49,104 bases of DNA from an uncultured Sutterella sp. (GCA_900538905.1 UPZS01000011.1:1-49104), one strand, 5' to 3'; shown: positions 17,139-26,583, numbered from the stretch's first letter. The notes: a model not told the origin generated them from the sequence alone. Made by a program: numbers and translations.

Positions 17139-17979
17139 GGTAAGACCTCCGGATCAAGAAACGGTAGAGCGCCGTGACAAAACCTAAAATCAAAATCAGC
17201 AGCACCGACAGAGCCGCCGCCAGATTGGGCTGGAAGAAGATGTCGCCCACAACAAGCTGACCGATGCGGATTGTGATGAGGTTGTAGTTGCCGACAGTAA
17301 GAGCATAAGCGCTTGCATAAGCACCCATGGCATTAGCAAAAAGAATCGTAAAGGTACCGGCAAGCGCAGGCAACATCACCGGAATGGCCACGCGGCACCA
17401 GTATTGGAGGCGACTCGCGCCCATGGTAAACGCCGCCTCCTCCCACTCCGGCTTCAAAGCACCGAAGGCCGGGAAAAGAAGCAAGGTACCCAACGGGATC
17501 TGAAAGTACGTATAGATAAGAAAGAGCCCTTCAATCCCGTAAACATTGAAGTTGTCGATGATGCCCCACTTCTTGAGCAGCAAAGTGATGGCACCGTTGA
17601 AACCCAGAATAATGATAAATGCAAAGGCAAGCGGAACACCCGAGAAATTACTCGTCATGTTGGTAAAACTCACCATCGCGTTACGCAAAGTCCCGGGAAC
17701 CTTTTGGAGACTGGCTGCAGCAAAAGAAGCAATCAGGAGTCCCACAAAGGCACTGCCGAAACTCAACCACAGCGAATTGGTAAAGGCCTGCGCATAAAAG
17801 GCATCGCCAATAAGTTCGGTGTAGTTTGTAAGTCCCCACTCGACATCTTCCTCAACCCAGAACGAATTGATGAGCACCCATATCATGGGAACGATCTGGA
17901 AAGCAAAAAAGACGACGGCAAAAGGCACAAGCAAAAGCGAGCGTCCGATGTTCGACCATCGATCTGACAGAGTTTTCAT
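17125..17979 (-). CDS. ABC importer permease, first subunit
   Basis: The product is 284 residues from the ATG at 17979. The frame is open to 18027 without a better start. It has six hydrophobic helices and the EAA loop EEAAFTMGASRLQYWCRVAIPV (about 195-215). It pairs with the permease encoded downstream to form the membrane channel of the importer. The start lacks a strong Shine-Dalgarno, and a terminator-like hairpin separates it from the binding-protein gene. Expression of the channel is therefore probably lower than that of the binding protein. Confidence 0.9.
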   Translation of the reverse strand: MKTLSDRWSNIGRSLLLVPFAVVFFAFQIVPMIWVLINSFWVEEDVEWGLTNYTELIGDAFYAQAFTNSLWLSFGSAFVGLLIASFAAASLQKVPGTLRNAMVSFTNMTSNFSGVPLAFAFIIILGFNGAITLLLKKWGIIDNFNVYGIEGLFLIYTYFQIPLGTLLLFPAFGALKPEWEEAAFTMGASRLQYWCRVAIPVMLPALAGTFTILFANAMGAYASAYALTVGNYNLITIRIGQLVVGDIFFQPNLAAALSVLLILILGFVTALYRFLIRRSYHAAF

Positions 17980-18141
17980 ACTTTGACTAAAAATTTCTAC
18001 CGGACGGCAAGAACTCACCCGGCACAACGCGCCTCGGAAGGAATTGCCAGTTCGTCTCGGATTTTACAGCACAGGCCGTATAGCCCCAGAATTCAGCCAA
18101 GGAGAACGACAATCAAACGCACTGAGTCATCACACCCAGAG

Positions 18142-18179
18142 AAAAAGCGGCTCCGGCAACAAACCGGGAACCGCTTTCG
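18142..18179 (-). terminator. Hairpin between binding-protein and permease genes (partial terminator)
   Basis: Read on the minus strand, AAAGCGG...CCGG and CCGG...CCGCTTT form a long stem around TTTGTTG, ending in TTTTTC. It sits 30 bases after the binding-protein stop codon. Such hairpins often end most transcripts and protect the binding-protein mRNA, letting a minority read into the permease genes. That role is inferred. Confidence 0.7.
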
Positions 18180-18208
18180 CTAAAGCCGATGAAGCAATCC
18201 GGGATGGA

Positions 18209-19267
18209 TTACTTCATGTGGATCGAAACTTTGCTCTGCCAATTGCGCGAAAGACGTGCGGTGGTCTTCGTCCAAACGGCAAAGTCCTTCACCGGTCGGG
18301 CATTGGCGTACTGTTCGCTCGGCAACATCTTAGCAGCCACGTCTTCGGGCAACTTGATGTGATCAATGCGGATCGGACGGGCGTAGCCTCCTGCCAGATT
18401 AATCTGACCTTCATCGGAGAGGATGAATTCGCGCGTGAACTTCGCGGCATTCGGATGCTTGCTGTACTTGTTGAGAATCGTCGTATAGCCGCTCATTACG
18501 CTGCCTTCCGAAGGAATCACGACTTCAAAGCGGTTGCGGTCAATCTGATCGCGGTAGTTGAGCGCATTGAAATCCCACAGCATACCGACTTCAACTTCCC
18601 CTTTTTCGAGATTGGCCACCACCGGGTCAACCATCGAGAGACGTCCCTGCTTGGCGATCTTGGCAAAGAAGTCGTAAGCGGGATTAAGGTTCTTTTCATC
18701 GCCGCCGAAAGCAATCGCCGCGGCCAGCACGGCATAGTTAGCTTGAGCAGCCGAACCCACAGCACCCACAGAAACACGGTAGGTACCCTTCAGAAGATCG
18801 CTCCACGTGCGCGGAATGTCTTTCACAAGCTCCTTGTTGATAATAAAGGCCACCGTGCCGGTGTAGGCAAGGCACCAATGACCGTCCGGGTCTTTTGCCC
18901 AGCCTGGAATCTGATCCCAGGTCGAAGGCTTGTACGGCATCGTGATGCCGCGCTTCTTGGCGATTTCACCAAATTCAAAACCCACGTCACCGATGTCAGA
19001 AGTCGCGTTTTCGCCCTCGGCCATAAACTTCGAAATCTGTTCGGCCGAAGCCATGTCCGTGTCCTGCGTCTTGATCTTGTACTTCGTCTGCAGATCACTC
19101 CAGGTTTTCACCCAGTTTGCCCAGGTGTTGGGCATGCCCACCGAATAGACGGCGCCTTCCTTCTGCGCGGCCTGCAGAAGGGCTTCCACTTCAGGAGTGG
19201 CGGCCTGTACGGCCGTCACGGTCAAAGCGGAGGCGGCAACAAGCGTTGCAGCAAGCGTGTTCTTCAT
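18209..19267 (-). CDS. Periplasmic substrate-binding protein of an ABC importer
   Basis: The product is 352 residues with a clear Sec signal peptide (about 1-22, cleavage after AVQA). The mature part is a family-1 extracellular binding protein of the AfuA/PotD-like type, with MAEGENATSDIGDVGFEFG, LAYTGTVAFIINKEL, PRTWSDLLKG and a GYARPIR region near the end. It captures substrate in the periplasm for the permease/ATPase genes downstream. Polyamine, ferric iron, thiamine or phosphonate transport are all possible for this architecture, and I cannot distinguish them. A short hypothetical gene lies 31 bases upstream, and a MocR regulator is divergent beyond it. Confidence 0.88.
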   Translation of the reverse strand: MKNTLAATLVAASALTVTAVQAATPEVEALLQAAQKEGAVYSVGMPNTWANWVKTWSDLQTKYKIKTQDTDMASAEQISKFMAEGENATSDIGDVGFEFGEIAKKRGITMPYKPSTWDQIPGWAKDPDGHWCLAYTGTVAFIINKELVKDIPRTWSDLLKGTYRVSVGAVGSAAQANYAVLAAAIAFGGDEKNLNPAYDFFAKIAKQGRLSMVDPVVANLEKGEVEVGMLWDFNALNYRDQIDRNRFEVVIPSEGSVMSGYTTILNKYSKHPNAAKFTREFILSDEGQINLAGGYARPIRIDHIKLPEDVAAKMLPSEQYANARPVKDFAVWTKTTARLSRNWQSKVSIHMK

Positions 19268-19298
19268 GGCAATTAGCTCCTTATGATGCTTGGAAGTT

Positions 19299-19691
19299 TC
19301 ATTCGTTGTTTATTTCGCGTGCAAACCGGCGCAGTCGCCCAATCAGATACCCCGCCGTATGGGCTGTAGCCTGAATAGCTTCAATGGCTGCGTCGATATT
19401 GACGATCGGCAAGCGCCCCGCAATGTATTGGCGTATTTCATCACGCAGCACATCCTCAGCCGGACGTTTCTGCATCTGCGCCATCGTTTCGAGAGCAATG
19501 CGCGCCTGAGGCGGCAGAGCTCGCATGGCAATTTCAAGTTCTTCGGAAGAAAGATTTTGGGGATCCACGGTTATCTCGATCTTCTTTTTTTTGCTTGCTG
19601 TCGACTCAGCAGGACAACTAAAGGGCAGTATAGCAACTGAGCGTTTGACCTTTCTCAAAAAAACACCATGTAATCCATTAGTTCTTTGCAC
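19299..19691 (-). CDS. Hypothetical protein upstream of the ABC importer operon
   Basis: The frame allows up to 130 residues. The protein-like part begins around residue 36 (KKKKIEITVDPQNLSSEELE) and is helix-rich, with EIAMRALPPQARIALETMAQ and EDVLRDEIRQYIAGRLP. There is no signal peptide, membrane helix or known motif. The first 35 residues look non-coding, so the true start may be a GTG at 19565 or another nearby codon. It is on the same strand as, and 31 bases before, the binding-protein gene, and divergent from the MocR regulator. It may be the first gene of that operon. Function is unknown. Confidence 0.5.
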   Translation of the reverse strand: MQRTNGLHGVFLRKVKRSVAILPFSCPAESTASKKKKIEITVDPQNLSSEELEIAMRALPPQARIALETMAQMQKRPAEDVLRDEIRQYIAGRLPIVNIDAAIEAIQATAHTAGYLIGRLRRFAREINNE

Positions 19692-19730
19692 ATTAGCACT
19701 TTCGCGTTTCGCTACACTCCATTGTCGGTC

Positions 19731-19744
19731 AAATTCTAGAATTT
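19731..19744. promoter_or_regulatory. Perfect 14-bp palindrome in a divergent promoter region
   Basis: AAATTCTAGAATTT is its own reverse complement. It sits 15 bases before the TTG start of the MocR gene and about 40 bases from the divergent hypothetical/ABC operon. A TACACT -10-like box precedes it. It is a good candidate operator for the adjacent regulator, but this is inferred from position and symmetry alone. Confidence 0.5.
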
Positions 19745-19758
19745 ACGAACAAGAGTAG

Positions 19759-21279
19759 TTGAATCTCAATATGTTTCGCCAGAACGGTACGCACTTACGA
19801 GTCGAATTTCACCTTGACAGAACCAGCCCTATTTCCCTTGATCGTCAGATTGCACAGACGGTGCGGGAAGCCGTTCAAAAAGGATTGCTTCAGCCAGGCG
19901 ACCGCATCGTACCAATTCGTCTGCTGGCAAAACATCTGGGCGTTGCACGCGCCACGGTTGACTCCGCTTTCGCCATTCTGATTGCTGAAGGATATCTAGA
20001 GACGTCGCGTGGCCGCGGCAGTTTCATTTCCACAAAACTGCCCCTGCAAACCAATTTCGACGTCGTCTCCTGCAACTTGCCAAACGTTACGCAGGTAAAA
20101 ACCAAGAGTTTGGGGCGCCATGCCGCCTTCTGTGCGCAAGCGCTCGACGATCTCGCAGTGCAAACTTCTACTCCGCTGGCCATAGCAAGTACTTCACGCG
20201 AAGCGAGTCCCGGTCGAGAATTCACCGACATTCTCATCAAACACGTTCAGCAAAACACGCTCAAGCTCGTCTACTCCGATCCTCAAGGCAACGAAGAATT
20301 GCGGGAAGCGATCTGCGGCATTGCGCAGCGACTGCGCGGCGTACGAGCACGCCCCGAACAAGTGATCGTCACATCGGGAAGCCAGCTCGGCCTCTTGATG
20401 TGCCTCAAAATCCTCTTTTCGCCCGGCGACAAAGTGTGGATTGAGGATCCGCAATATCCTCTGCTGAGAGCGGCAACCAAGACCCAGGATATTGTTCCGG
20501 TTTATGTACCGGTCGACAACGAAGGCTTCAATCTGCAAACGGCGCTTGCTCTGGAGCCGAACGCGAAAGGAGTTTTTCTCACTCCTTCACATCAGTGTCC
20601 TCTCGGCATGCTGATGAGCATCCAGCGCCGTCGCAACATTCTTCAATGGGCGAGTGAATCGGGCGGATGGATCGTTGAGGATGACTACGACAACGAACTT
20701 CGCTACGGAGGCAACCTCGCCTATCCAAGTCTGCAAGGGATGGATTCCGGCAACAACGTAATTTATGTCGGGACGTTTTCAAAGTCGCTTTTTCCCGGGT
20801 TGCGACTGGGCTACATGGTCGTCCCGGAGGAGTTGGTCAAACCTTTTTCAGGTATGCGCTTTCTGATTGATCGCCAAAGCAATGAAATATTGCAGATGGC
20901 TGTGGCCGAATTCATCAAGACCGGACTATATGAAACGCATCTCCTCAAAATGCGCCGCATTTTTGAGGCTCGGCGTGACTACCTGATTCAAGCGGTACAA
21001 GAAAACTTCGGCGACTGGGGCAAATTCATCGCCACCGGGCAGGGTATGCACCTGACTTTCGTCTTCAACAATTCGGATATTAACGATGAAGCTGTTGCCG
21101 ACCTGTGCCGTCAGCAGGGCGTTGAACTTCGCTCTATTTCATCCTTTTCAATCGGTACACCGCTCTACAAGGGCCTAATCATGGGTTTCGGTCACTTCCC
21201 GCCCGCTCAGCTTCTTGCAGCCGTTTCCCGCATCGGCTTTGTTCTCAGGGACAAATTCGCCGCTTTCGGTCCGAACTGA
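19759..21279 (+). CDS. MocR-type regulator (GntR DNA-binding domain fused to aminotransferase-like domain)
   Basis: The product is 506 residues. An N-terminal GntR winged helix (about 20-90: LDRQIAQTVREAVQKGLLQP, then ARATVDSAFAIL) is joined by a linker to a fold-type I aminotransferase domain (about 150-500). The PLP lysine is in GTFSKSLFPGLRLGY, the cofactor Asp is in EDDYDNELRYGG, and SGSQLGL begins the PLP phosphate site. MocR proteins sense PLP, GABA, ectoine, taurine or related amines. It is divergent from the ABC importer, so control of that operon is likely. The TTG at 19759 and an ATG at 19771 are both possible starts, and neither has ideal spacing. Confidence 0.9.
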   Translation: MNLNMFRQNGTHLRVEFHLDRTSPISLDRQIAQTVREAVQKGLLQPGDRIVPIRLLAKHLGVARATVDSAFAILIAEGYLETSRGRGSFISTKLPLQTNFDVVSCNLPNVTQVKTKSLGRHAAFCAQALDDLAVQTSTPLAIASTSREASPGREFTDILIKHVQQNTLKLVYSDPQGNEELREAICGIAQRLRGVRARPEQVIVTSGSQLGLLMCLKILFSPGDKVWIEDPQYPLLRAATKTQDIVPVYVPVDNEGFNLQTALALEPNAKGVFLTPSHQCPLGMLMSIQRRRNILQWASESGGWIVEDDYDNELRYGGNLAYPSLQGMDSGNNVIYVGTFSKSLFPGLRLGYMVVPEELVKPFSGMRFLIDRQSNEILQMAVAEFIKTGLYETHLLKMRRIFEARRDYLIQAVQENFGDWGKFIATGQGMHLTFVFNNSDINDEAVADLCRQQGVELRSISSFSIGTPLYKGLIMGFGHFPPAQLLAAVSRIGFVLRDKFAAFGPN

Positions 21280-21297
21280 AAATCAGCTTCAGGCACA

Positions 21298-21352
21298 AAA
21301 AAGCCTCCCGCATCGCCTCGAAAAGAGAAGACTCGGAAGGCTCTTCTTTATT
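21298..21352. terminator. Terminator shared by the MocR gene and ppsA
   Basis: AGCCTCCCG (21302-21310) pairs with CGGAAGGCT with one mismatch. On the minus strand it ends in a six-T run, which fits termination of ppsA. On the plus strand it is followed by a T-rich stretch. Confidence 0.7.
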
Positions 21353-21380
21353 GTCCTGCTCCTTGCTCGGAGCAGGACAG
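21352..21380. repeat. Perfect 11-bp inverted repeat downstream of ppsA
   Basis: TGTCCTGCTCC and GGAGCAGGACA flank the loop TTGCTC. It lies between the MocR terminator and the ppsA stop codon. There is no T run, so it is probably a mRNA 3'-end stabiliser rather than a second terminator. Confidence 0.6.
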
Positions 21381-21396
21381 CAGATCGAACAGTCGA

Positions 21397-23778
21397 TTAC
21401 TTGCCGGCGATCGTAGCGAGCTTGCGCCAGGTATCGACAACGGTGTCAGGATTGAGCGAAATCGACTCAATACCTTCTTCCATCAACCAGGCAGCAAAAT
21501 CGGCATGATCAGAGGGACCCTGACCACAAATGCCGACATACTTGCCGCGTTCACGGCATGTGCGGATGGCGATCTTGAGAAGTTCCTTCACGGCCGGATC
21601 GCGTTCGTCGAAGCTGCTTGCCACAAGACCGGAGTCGCGGTCCAGACCCAGCGTGAGCTGCGTGAGATCGTTGGAACCGATCGAGAAGCCGTCGACATAG
21701 TCGAGGAACTGGTTGGCAAGGATGGCATTGGACGGAATTTCGCACATCATGTTCAGGCGCAGACCGTTTTCACCGCGCTTGAGACCATGCTTGGCAAGGA
21801 TTTCCGTGACGGCCTTAATTTCGCCGATCGTGCGAACGAAGGGAACCATCAGTTCAACATTGGTAAGCCCCATTTCATCACGCACACGCTTCATGGCAAG
21901 GCATTCCATTTCGAAGCAATCCGAGAAGCTGTGAGCGATGTAACGAGAAGCACCGCGGAAACCCAGCATCGGGTTTTCTTCATCCGGTTCGTAGCACGCG
22001 CCGCCAATGAGCTTCTTGTATTCGTTACTCTTAAAGTCGGACATACGAACGATCACTTTGCGCGGCCAGAAAGCGCACGCGATGGTGGCCACGCCTTCGG
22101 CAAGCTTGCTGATGAAGAACTCGCGCGGGCTTTCGTAGCCCTGCGAAAGACGATCCACCGTGTCGCGCAGTTCGCTCGGGATGTTCGGATAGTCGAGCAC
22201 CAACTTCGGATGCAGACCGATGTTGTTGTTGATGATGAATTCAAGACGAGCCAGACCGACGCCTTTGTTTGGAATCTGGCAGAACTCGAACGCCAGCTGC
22301 GGGTTGCCGATGTTCATCATCACTTTGACAGGAATTTCGGGCAAAGCGCCGCGCTTGACTTCTTCAACCGAGAAGTCGAGCAAACCGTCGTAAATGTTGC
22401 CTGTGTCGCCTTCAGCACAGGAAACGGTGACCTGCTGGTCTTCCACGAGAACTTCGGTAGCATCGCCACAGCCGACTACGGCCGGGATACCGAGCTCACG
22501 GGCAATAATGGCAGCGTGGCAAGTACGACCGCCGCGGTTAGTAACGATAGCCGAGGCACGCTTCATCACAGGTTCCCAGTTGGGATCCGTCATGTCGGTA
22601 ACGAGCACATCGCCCTTCTGCACGCGATCCATTTCAGCAGCGCTGTTCACGATGCGCACGGGGCCCGCACCGATCTTCTGTCCAATAGCGCGGCCCTGGA
22701 CGAGCACCTTGCCCTTGGCGTTCAAGGTATAGCGCTGCTGCACATCGGCGTTGGCCTGACGGCTCTTAACCGTTTCCGGACGAGCCTGAAGAATGTAGAT
22801 CTTGCCGTCAAGACCGTCCTTACCCCATTCGATATCCATCGGACGACCGTAATGCTTTTCGATAATGCAGGCGAACTTGGCAAGTTCCATCACGTCTTCG
22901 TCAGTAATGGCAAAGCGGCGGCGATCTTCGTCGGGCACATCAATTGTGCGGACCGTACGACCGCTCGTACCTTCCGTATCGAATTCCATCTTGATGAGTT
23001 TGCTACCGAGCGTCTTGCGGACAATCGCCTTCTTGCCCTGTTCGAGCATGGGCTTGTGCACATAAAACTCATCGGGGTTGACGGCACCCTGCACAACGGT
23101 TTCACCAAGGCCGTAGCTGGCCGTCACGAACACAACCTGATCAAAGCCGCTTTCGGTATCAAGCGTGAACATCACGCCAGCAGCACCCTTGTCAGAACGG
23201 CACATACGCTGCACGCCGGCGGACAAGGCCACCTCAACATGGGTAAAGCCCTTGTGAACTCGGTAGCTGATGGCACGATCGTTGTAGAGCGAGGCAAACA
23301 CTTCACGCATATGATGCAACACAGCGTCAATGCCAACCACATTCAAAACAGTTTCTTGCTGACCGGCAAAGGAAGCATCAGGCAAGTCTTCGGCGGTAGC
23401 CGACGAACGCACTGCCACGGAGATTTCTTCCTGACCGTCCTTGAGCCATTCGTAGAATTCACGAATTTCCTTTTCAAGTTCGGCAGGGAACGGAGCTGCC
23501 TCAACCCAGCTACGAATTTCTGCACCGGCCTTGGCAAGTTCGTTCACATCATCAACGTCAAGACCTTCCAGACGCGCTGCAATGCGGTCTTCAAGGCCTC
23601 CTTCCTTCAGGAACAGACGAAACGCTTCAGCCGTCGTGGCAAAGCCGTCCGGCACACGAATACCAGCATCGGTCAGCTGACTGAGCAGTTCGCCCAGAGA
23701 AGCATTTTTGCCGCCCACACGATCAACGTCGGTCATGCGCAGCTGGCTGAAGGGAAATACATAACGGCCTTGAACCAT
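21397..23778 (-). CDS. ppsA: Phosphoenolpyruvate synthase
   Basis: The product is 793 residues, the normal size for PpsA. It converts pyruvate, ATP and water to PEP, AMP and phosphate for gluconeogenesis. The N-terminal nucleotide domain has [10 protein letters not shown] and [18 protein letters not shown]. The central swivelling domain holds the phosphohistidine in [20 protein letters not shown]. The C-terminal TIM barrel ends with [10 protein letters not shown], containing the active-site cysteine. AGAGGA lies 6 bases before the ATG at 23778, which fixes the start although the frame stays open to 24228. Its regulator PpsR is divergent upstream. Confidence 0.96.
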   Translation of the reverse strand: MVQGRYVFPFSQLRMTDVDRVGGKNASLGELLSQLTDAGIRVPDGFATTAEAFRLFLKEGGLEDRIAARLEGLDVDDVNELAKAGAEIRSWVEAAPFPAELEKEIREFYEWLKDGQEEISVAVRSSATAEDLPDASFAGQQETVLNVVGIDAVLHHMREVFASLYNDRAISYRVHKGFTHVEVALSAGVQRMCRSDKGAAGVMFTLDTESGFDQVVFVTASYGLGETVVQGAVNPDEFYVHKPMLEQGKKAIVRKTLGSKLIKMEFDTEGTSGRTVRTIDVPDEDRRRFAITDEDVMELAKFACIIEKHYGRPMDIEWGKDGLDGKIYILQARPETVKSRQANADVQQRYTLNAKGKVLVQGRAIGQKIGAGPVRIVNSAAEMDRVQKGDVLVTDMTDPNWEPVMKRASAIVTNRGGRTCHAAIIARELGIPAVVGCGDATEVLVEDQQVTVSCAEGDTGNIYDGLLDFSVEEVKRGALPEIPVKVMMNIGNPQLAFEFCQIPNKGVGLARLEFIINNNIGLHPKLVLDYPNIPSELRDTVDRLSQGYESPREFFISKLAEGVATIACAFWPRKVIVRMSDFKSNEYKKLIGGACYEPDEENPMLGFRGASRYIAHSFSDCFEMECLAMKRVRDEMGLTNVELMVPFVRTIGEIKAVTEILAKHGLKRGENGLRLNMMCEIPSNAILANQFLDYVDGFSIGSNDLTQLTLGLDRDSGLVASSFDERDPAVKELLKIAIRTCRERGKYVGICGQGPSDHADFAAWLMEEGIESISLNPDTVVDTWRKLATIAGK

Positions 23779-24279
23779 TTGATCCTCTTTTTCACCCGGA
23801 ATATTTACGCCCGGGCAGTTTGTTGGTAAAAAACGTACGTATTTTAACGACTCCACCGTGCCCATACCAATAGAGCCGGTCCAGCCGTCTAGGCAGAGTA
23901 TAGTAGCAATTTGCAACGAAACTCGCTTCGGCAATACTACGCCTCTCTGAACAGTAGCGCTGTCCATACCTACTTTGTGTTCGAGAAAGCTCTGAAAGTA
24001 CAAAACAAGCACAAGAAAAAAACTGGCTTCCGCCTTCAAGAACCATGTCTCAAACTTGTTCAAAATATTGAAGACGGCTTTCGAATTGCAGAGTTCAAAC
24101 CGGAACATATCGATATCATGAACAGCTGAGTGACGTTTCCGAAGATCGGACAACAAGTTATTCCTTTCAGTCTTCTCTGAGAATCTTTTCTGGATCGTGC
24201 CTTGTTTTGTTACACTTTGTCTCTGCATGACGCGTTGACAGACAACGCGTTCACCGACCTATGTCATTGAGCACATCCC
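23779..24279. other. ppsA-ppsR divergent intergenic region
   Basis: These 500 bases separate the two divergent genes and must contain both promoters. The ppsA reading frame happens to stay open for 150 more codons here, but the encoded residues are unlike any PpsA and include the Shine-Dalgarno itself. A symmetric element TTCAA-N4-TTGAA lies at 24059-24072. TTGTTTTGTTACACTTTG near 24203-24220 may hold the ppsR promoter. No RNA gene or repeat is evident. Confidence 0.5.
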
Positions 24280-25146
24280 ATGCAGGAAGAACAAAAGACC
24301 GAAACCCCCGCCAAAGCAAACTGGCGTCCTGTTTTTATCGTAAGCGACGGTACGGCTATTACAGCCGAAACGTTGGCTCATTCCGTCCTCACGCAGTTTC
24401 CCAACCTCAGTTACGATCGAGAGCGTATTCCTTTTATCGATACGGTTGAAAAGGCCAAGCAGACGGCTGAACGCATCAACGCCGTTCAACATCGCACCGG
24501 GGTGCGTCCGTTGGTGTTCTCCACTTTTGTTGATCCGGTCATTTCCCGAGCTTTCATCAGCAGCAATGAGGGTTTTCAAATTGAACTCTTCCGTTCCTTC
24601 GTCGGACCACTCGAACACGAGTTATGCATGAAGAGTGAACACACGATTGGTGCCACACATAAGATTCGCGACGAAGAGCGCTACAACAAGCGAATTGCCG
24701 CCATTGACTACACCCTTTCACACGATGACGGTCAAACAAACCGCGGGTTGGATCAGGCCGAAGTCATTCTCGTGGGCGTCTCCCGCTCCGGAAAAACGCC
24801 GACGTCACTTTTCCTTGCCATGCAATTCGGCATCAAAGTCGCCAACTATCCGCTTATCCCGGAAGATTTCGACCGCGGCTGTCTGCCCGACATCCTTCTG
24901 CCGTTGCGCCACAAGCTATTTGGTCTTTCCATCAAACCGGAACGATTGTCGGAAATCCGAAACGAACGCCGCCCGGGCTCTCGCTACGCCAGCATTGAGA
25001 ACTGCCGCGAAGAAATCCGCAACGCCGAAGCGCTGATGACTCGCAACGGTATTGAGTGGCTCAATTCGACCACCAAATCCATTGAAGAAATTGCCGCGAC
25101 AATCGTCGCCAAGTTCCACTTGCAGGGTGTCTCGAAAAGCCTTTGA
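24280..25146 (+). CDS. ppsR: PEP synthase regulatory protein (bifunctional kinase/pyrophosphorylase)
   Basis: The product is 288 residues of the DUF299 family. It inactivates PEP synthase by ADP-dependent phosphorylation of a threonine next to the catalytic histidine and restores it by phosphate-dependent removal. FIVSDGTAITAETLAHS lies near the N-terminus, and the P-loop GVSRSGKTPTS sits at about 167-177. The C-terminal RRPGSRYAS segment is characteristic. Pairing with ppsA across a divergent promoter supports the role. TGA at 25144-25146 is followed by a short terminator-like element. Confidence 0.95.
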   Translation: MQEEQKTETPAKANWRPVFIVSDGTAITAETLAHSVLTQFPNLSYDRERIPFIDTVEKAKQTAERINAVQHRTGVRPLVFSTFVDPVISRAFISSNEGFQIELFRSFVGPLEHELCMKSEHTIGATHKIRDEERYNKRIAAIDYTLSHDDGQTNRGLDQAEVILVGVSRSGKTPTSLFLAMQFGIKVANYPLIPEDFDRGCLPDILLPLRHKLFGLSIKPERLSEIRNERRPGSRYASIENCREEIRNAEALMTRNGIEWLNSTTKSIEEIAATIVAKFHLQGVSKSL

Positions 25147-25169
25147 CGCATCGCATTGGTTCTGCAAGT

Positions 25170-25208
25170 TCGAAAGTCGGCTTTGTTTCGCAAAGTCGGC
25201 TTTTTTGT
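25170..25208 (+). terminator. Probable terminator after ppsR
   Basis: Two copies of AAAGTCGGCTTT, each able to fold as AAAG-TCGG-CTTT, follow one another. The second runs into TTTTTTG. The stems are short, so confidence is modest. Confidence 0.45.
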
Positions 25209-25276
25209 TTTCGTCGGCCTTATTCATAAGCGGATCACTATGAACACTATTATCTTTATTGTCTTTTAACTTTTAT

Positions 25277-25290
25277 TTGATGCGGATCAA
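25277..25290. promoter_or_regulatory. Perfect FNR/ANR-type binding site upstream of mdh
   Basis: TTGAT-GCGG-ATCAA matches the FNR/ANR consensus TTGAT-N4-ATCAA at all ten specified positions, and the symmetry extends one more base on each side. It lies about 310 bases before the mdh start and about 135 bases after ppsR. If the TGAATAAT at about 25335-25342 is the -10, the site would be centred near -64, a usual activator position. Control by an oxygen-sensing FNR homologue is inferred. Confidence 0.7.
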
Positions 25291-25599
25291 ATCGTTTCGA
25301 ACCGTTAAGTCCCTCTTTTCCCTCCTGTGTTCTTTTGAATAATTTTTCTTTTAATTCAGTCAGTTACATATCGCAACTTGCCGGCAAAACTCTTTTCCTC
25401 ATGCGAATTGACGATCCCGGCAAGCTTGTTTTTCACGCACAAGAAGCTGTCATTAGCATTAGGATTGCAGTCAAAGTGCCCGATCCGCCCGCCGACGACC
25501 TCCTCGACCCGTCCAAGGTTTGATCGGCTTGCACACTGTCGTCCGAGCACGATGTGTGCGATTGAACGAAGACTAATTTGCATCAAGGAGATGAATTCC

Positions 25600-26583
25600 A
25601 TGAAGAAACCTGTTCGCGTTGCCGTGACCGGTCCTGCTGGCAATATTGGCTATGCTCTGCTTTTCCGCATTGCCGCTGGTGACATGCTCGGCCCCGATCA
25701 GCCTGTCATTTTGCAGCTGCTCGAACGCAATACGCCGGAAAGCGCTGCTCGACTCAAGGGCGTGATGATGGAATTGGCTGATTGCGCCTTCCCGCTTCTG
25801 GCAGACATGACTTCCACGGCCGACCCGATGATCGCATTCAAGGATGCCGATGCCGCCATTCTTGTGGGTGCCCGTCCGCGCACCAAAGGCATGGAACGCT
25901 CCGAATTGCTCTCTGCCAACGGTGCCATCTTCACCGAACAGGGCAAAGCACTTGACGCTGTTGCCAGCCGCAACGTCAAGGTGCTCGTTGTGGGCAACCC
26001 CTGCAACACCAATGCCTACATCGCTATGAAATCGGCTCCGTCGCTCTCGCCCAAGTGCTTCTCGGCTATGCTCCGACTGGATCACAACCGTGCTCTCTCC
26101 CAGCTCTCCGGCATCACCGGCAAGCCCGTAACGACCATGCATAAGATGGCTGTTTGGGGCAACCACGCTCCCTCGATGTACCCGGACATCCGTTACTGCA
26201 CGATTGACGGCAAAGCCGCCGCTGACTGCGTGGATCCGACCTGGTACCGTGATACTTTCATCCCAACCGTCGGCAAGCGCGGAGCAGCCATCATCGATGC
26301 TCGCGGTGCCAGCTCTGCCGCTTCGGCAGCTTCTGCCGCCATTGATCACATGCGCGATTGGTTCCTCGGCAGTAACGGCGACTGGGTCACGATGGGCGTT
26401 CCATCCGACGGCAGCTACGGCATTCCGGAGGGAATCGTCTGCGGCATGCCCTGCATCTGTGACGGTCAGGGCAACTACGAAATCGTACAAGGACTTGATT
26501 TCGACGCTTTCAGTCAGGAAAAACTCGACAAGACCGTGGGCGAGCTTATCGCTGAAGCTCAGGCTGTTCAAGGCCTTCTCTAA
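25600..26583 (+). CDS. mdh: Malate dehydrogenase
   Basis: The product is 327 residues of the betaproteobacterial MDH type. It interconverts malate and oxaloacetate with NAD(H). The nucleotide loop is [13 protein letters not shown] (about 11-23), substrate arginines are in [11 protein letters not shown], the NAD contact is [10 protein letters not shown] (Cys where Ala is usual), and the catalytic pair is Asp in RLDHNRAL and His in [17 protein letters not shown] at 25585-25590 favours the ATG at 25600 over the in-frame ATG at 25591. An FNR-type site upstream suggests induction without oxygen, where MDH would run toward malate for fumarate respiration. Confidence 0.96.
   Translation: MKKPVRVAVTGPAGNIGYALLFRIAAGDMLGPDQPVILQLLERNTPESAARLKGVMMELADCAFPLLADMTSTADPMIAFKDADAAILVGARPRTKGMERSELLSANGAIFTEQGKALDAVASRNVKVLVVGNPCNTNAYIAMKSAPSLSPKCFSAMLRLDHNRALSQLSGITGKPVTTMHKMAVWGNHAPSMYPDIRYCTIDGKAAADCVDPTWYRDTFIPTVGKRGAAIIDARGASSAASAASAAIDHMRDWFLGSNGDWVTMGVPSDGSYGIPEGIVCGMPCICDGQGNYEIVQGLDFDAFSQEKLDKTVGELIAEAQAVQGLL

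Larger units (their letters stand above)
25147..25599. other. Long leader/promoter region of mdh
   Basis: This 453-base stretch has no supported gene. It holds the end of the ppsR transcript, a perfect FNR-type site (25277-25290), an AT-rich stretch with a possible -10 near 25336, and a hairpin GCACAC (25531-25536) / GTGTGC (25554-25559) about 25 bases before the mdh Shine-Dalgarno. The mdh frame stays open upstream, but the residues do not fit the family. Confidence 0.55.

Noticed and set aside
18044..19276. 410-codon forward open frame opposite the binding-protein gene
   Set aside because: It covers the intact binding-protein gene with its signal peptide on the other strand, and it spans the terminator hairpin. 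It looks like a shadow frame.
21505..23829. 774-codon forward open frame opposite ppsA
   Set aside because: It is the antisense shadow of ppsA. The composition is His/Ala/Arg-rich, without domains or a ribosome site.
24059..24072. TTCAA-N4-TTGAA symmetric element in the ppsA-ppsR gap
   Set aside because: Five-base arms in AT-rich DNA are expected by chance, and the orientation is inverted relative to an FNR site.
23779..24228. The ppsA frame stays open for 150 codons upstream of its ATG
   Set aside because: The residues do not resemble any PEP synthase N-terminus, and the stretch contains the AGAGGA ribosome site for the true start. It is most likely chance openness of a promoter region.
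25378..25599. Upstream extension of the malate dehydrogenase frame
   Set aside because: The family starts at [15 protein letters not shown] fits the ATG at 25600, and the extension contains the leader hairpin.
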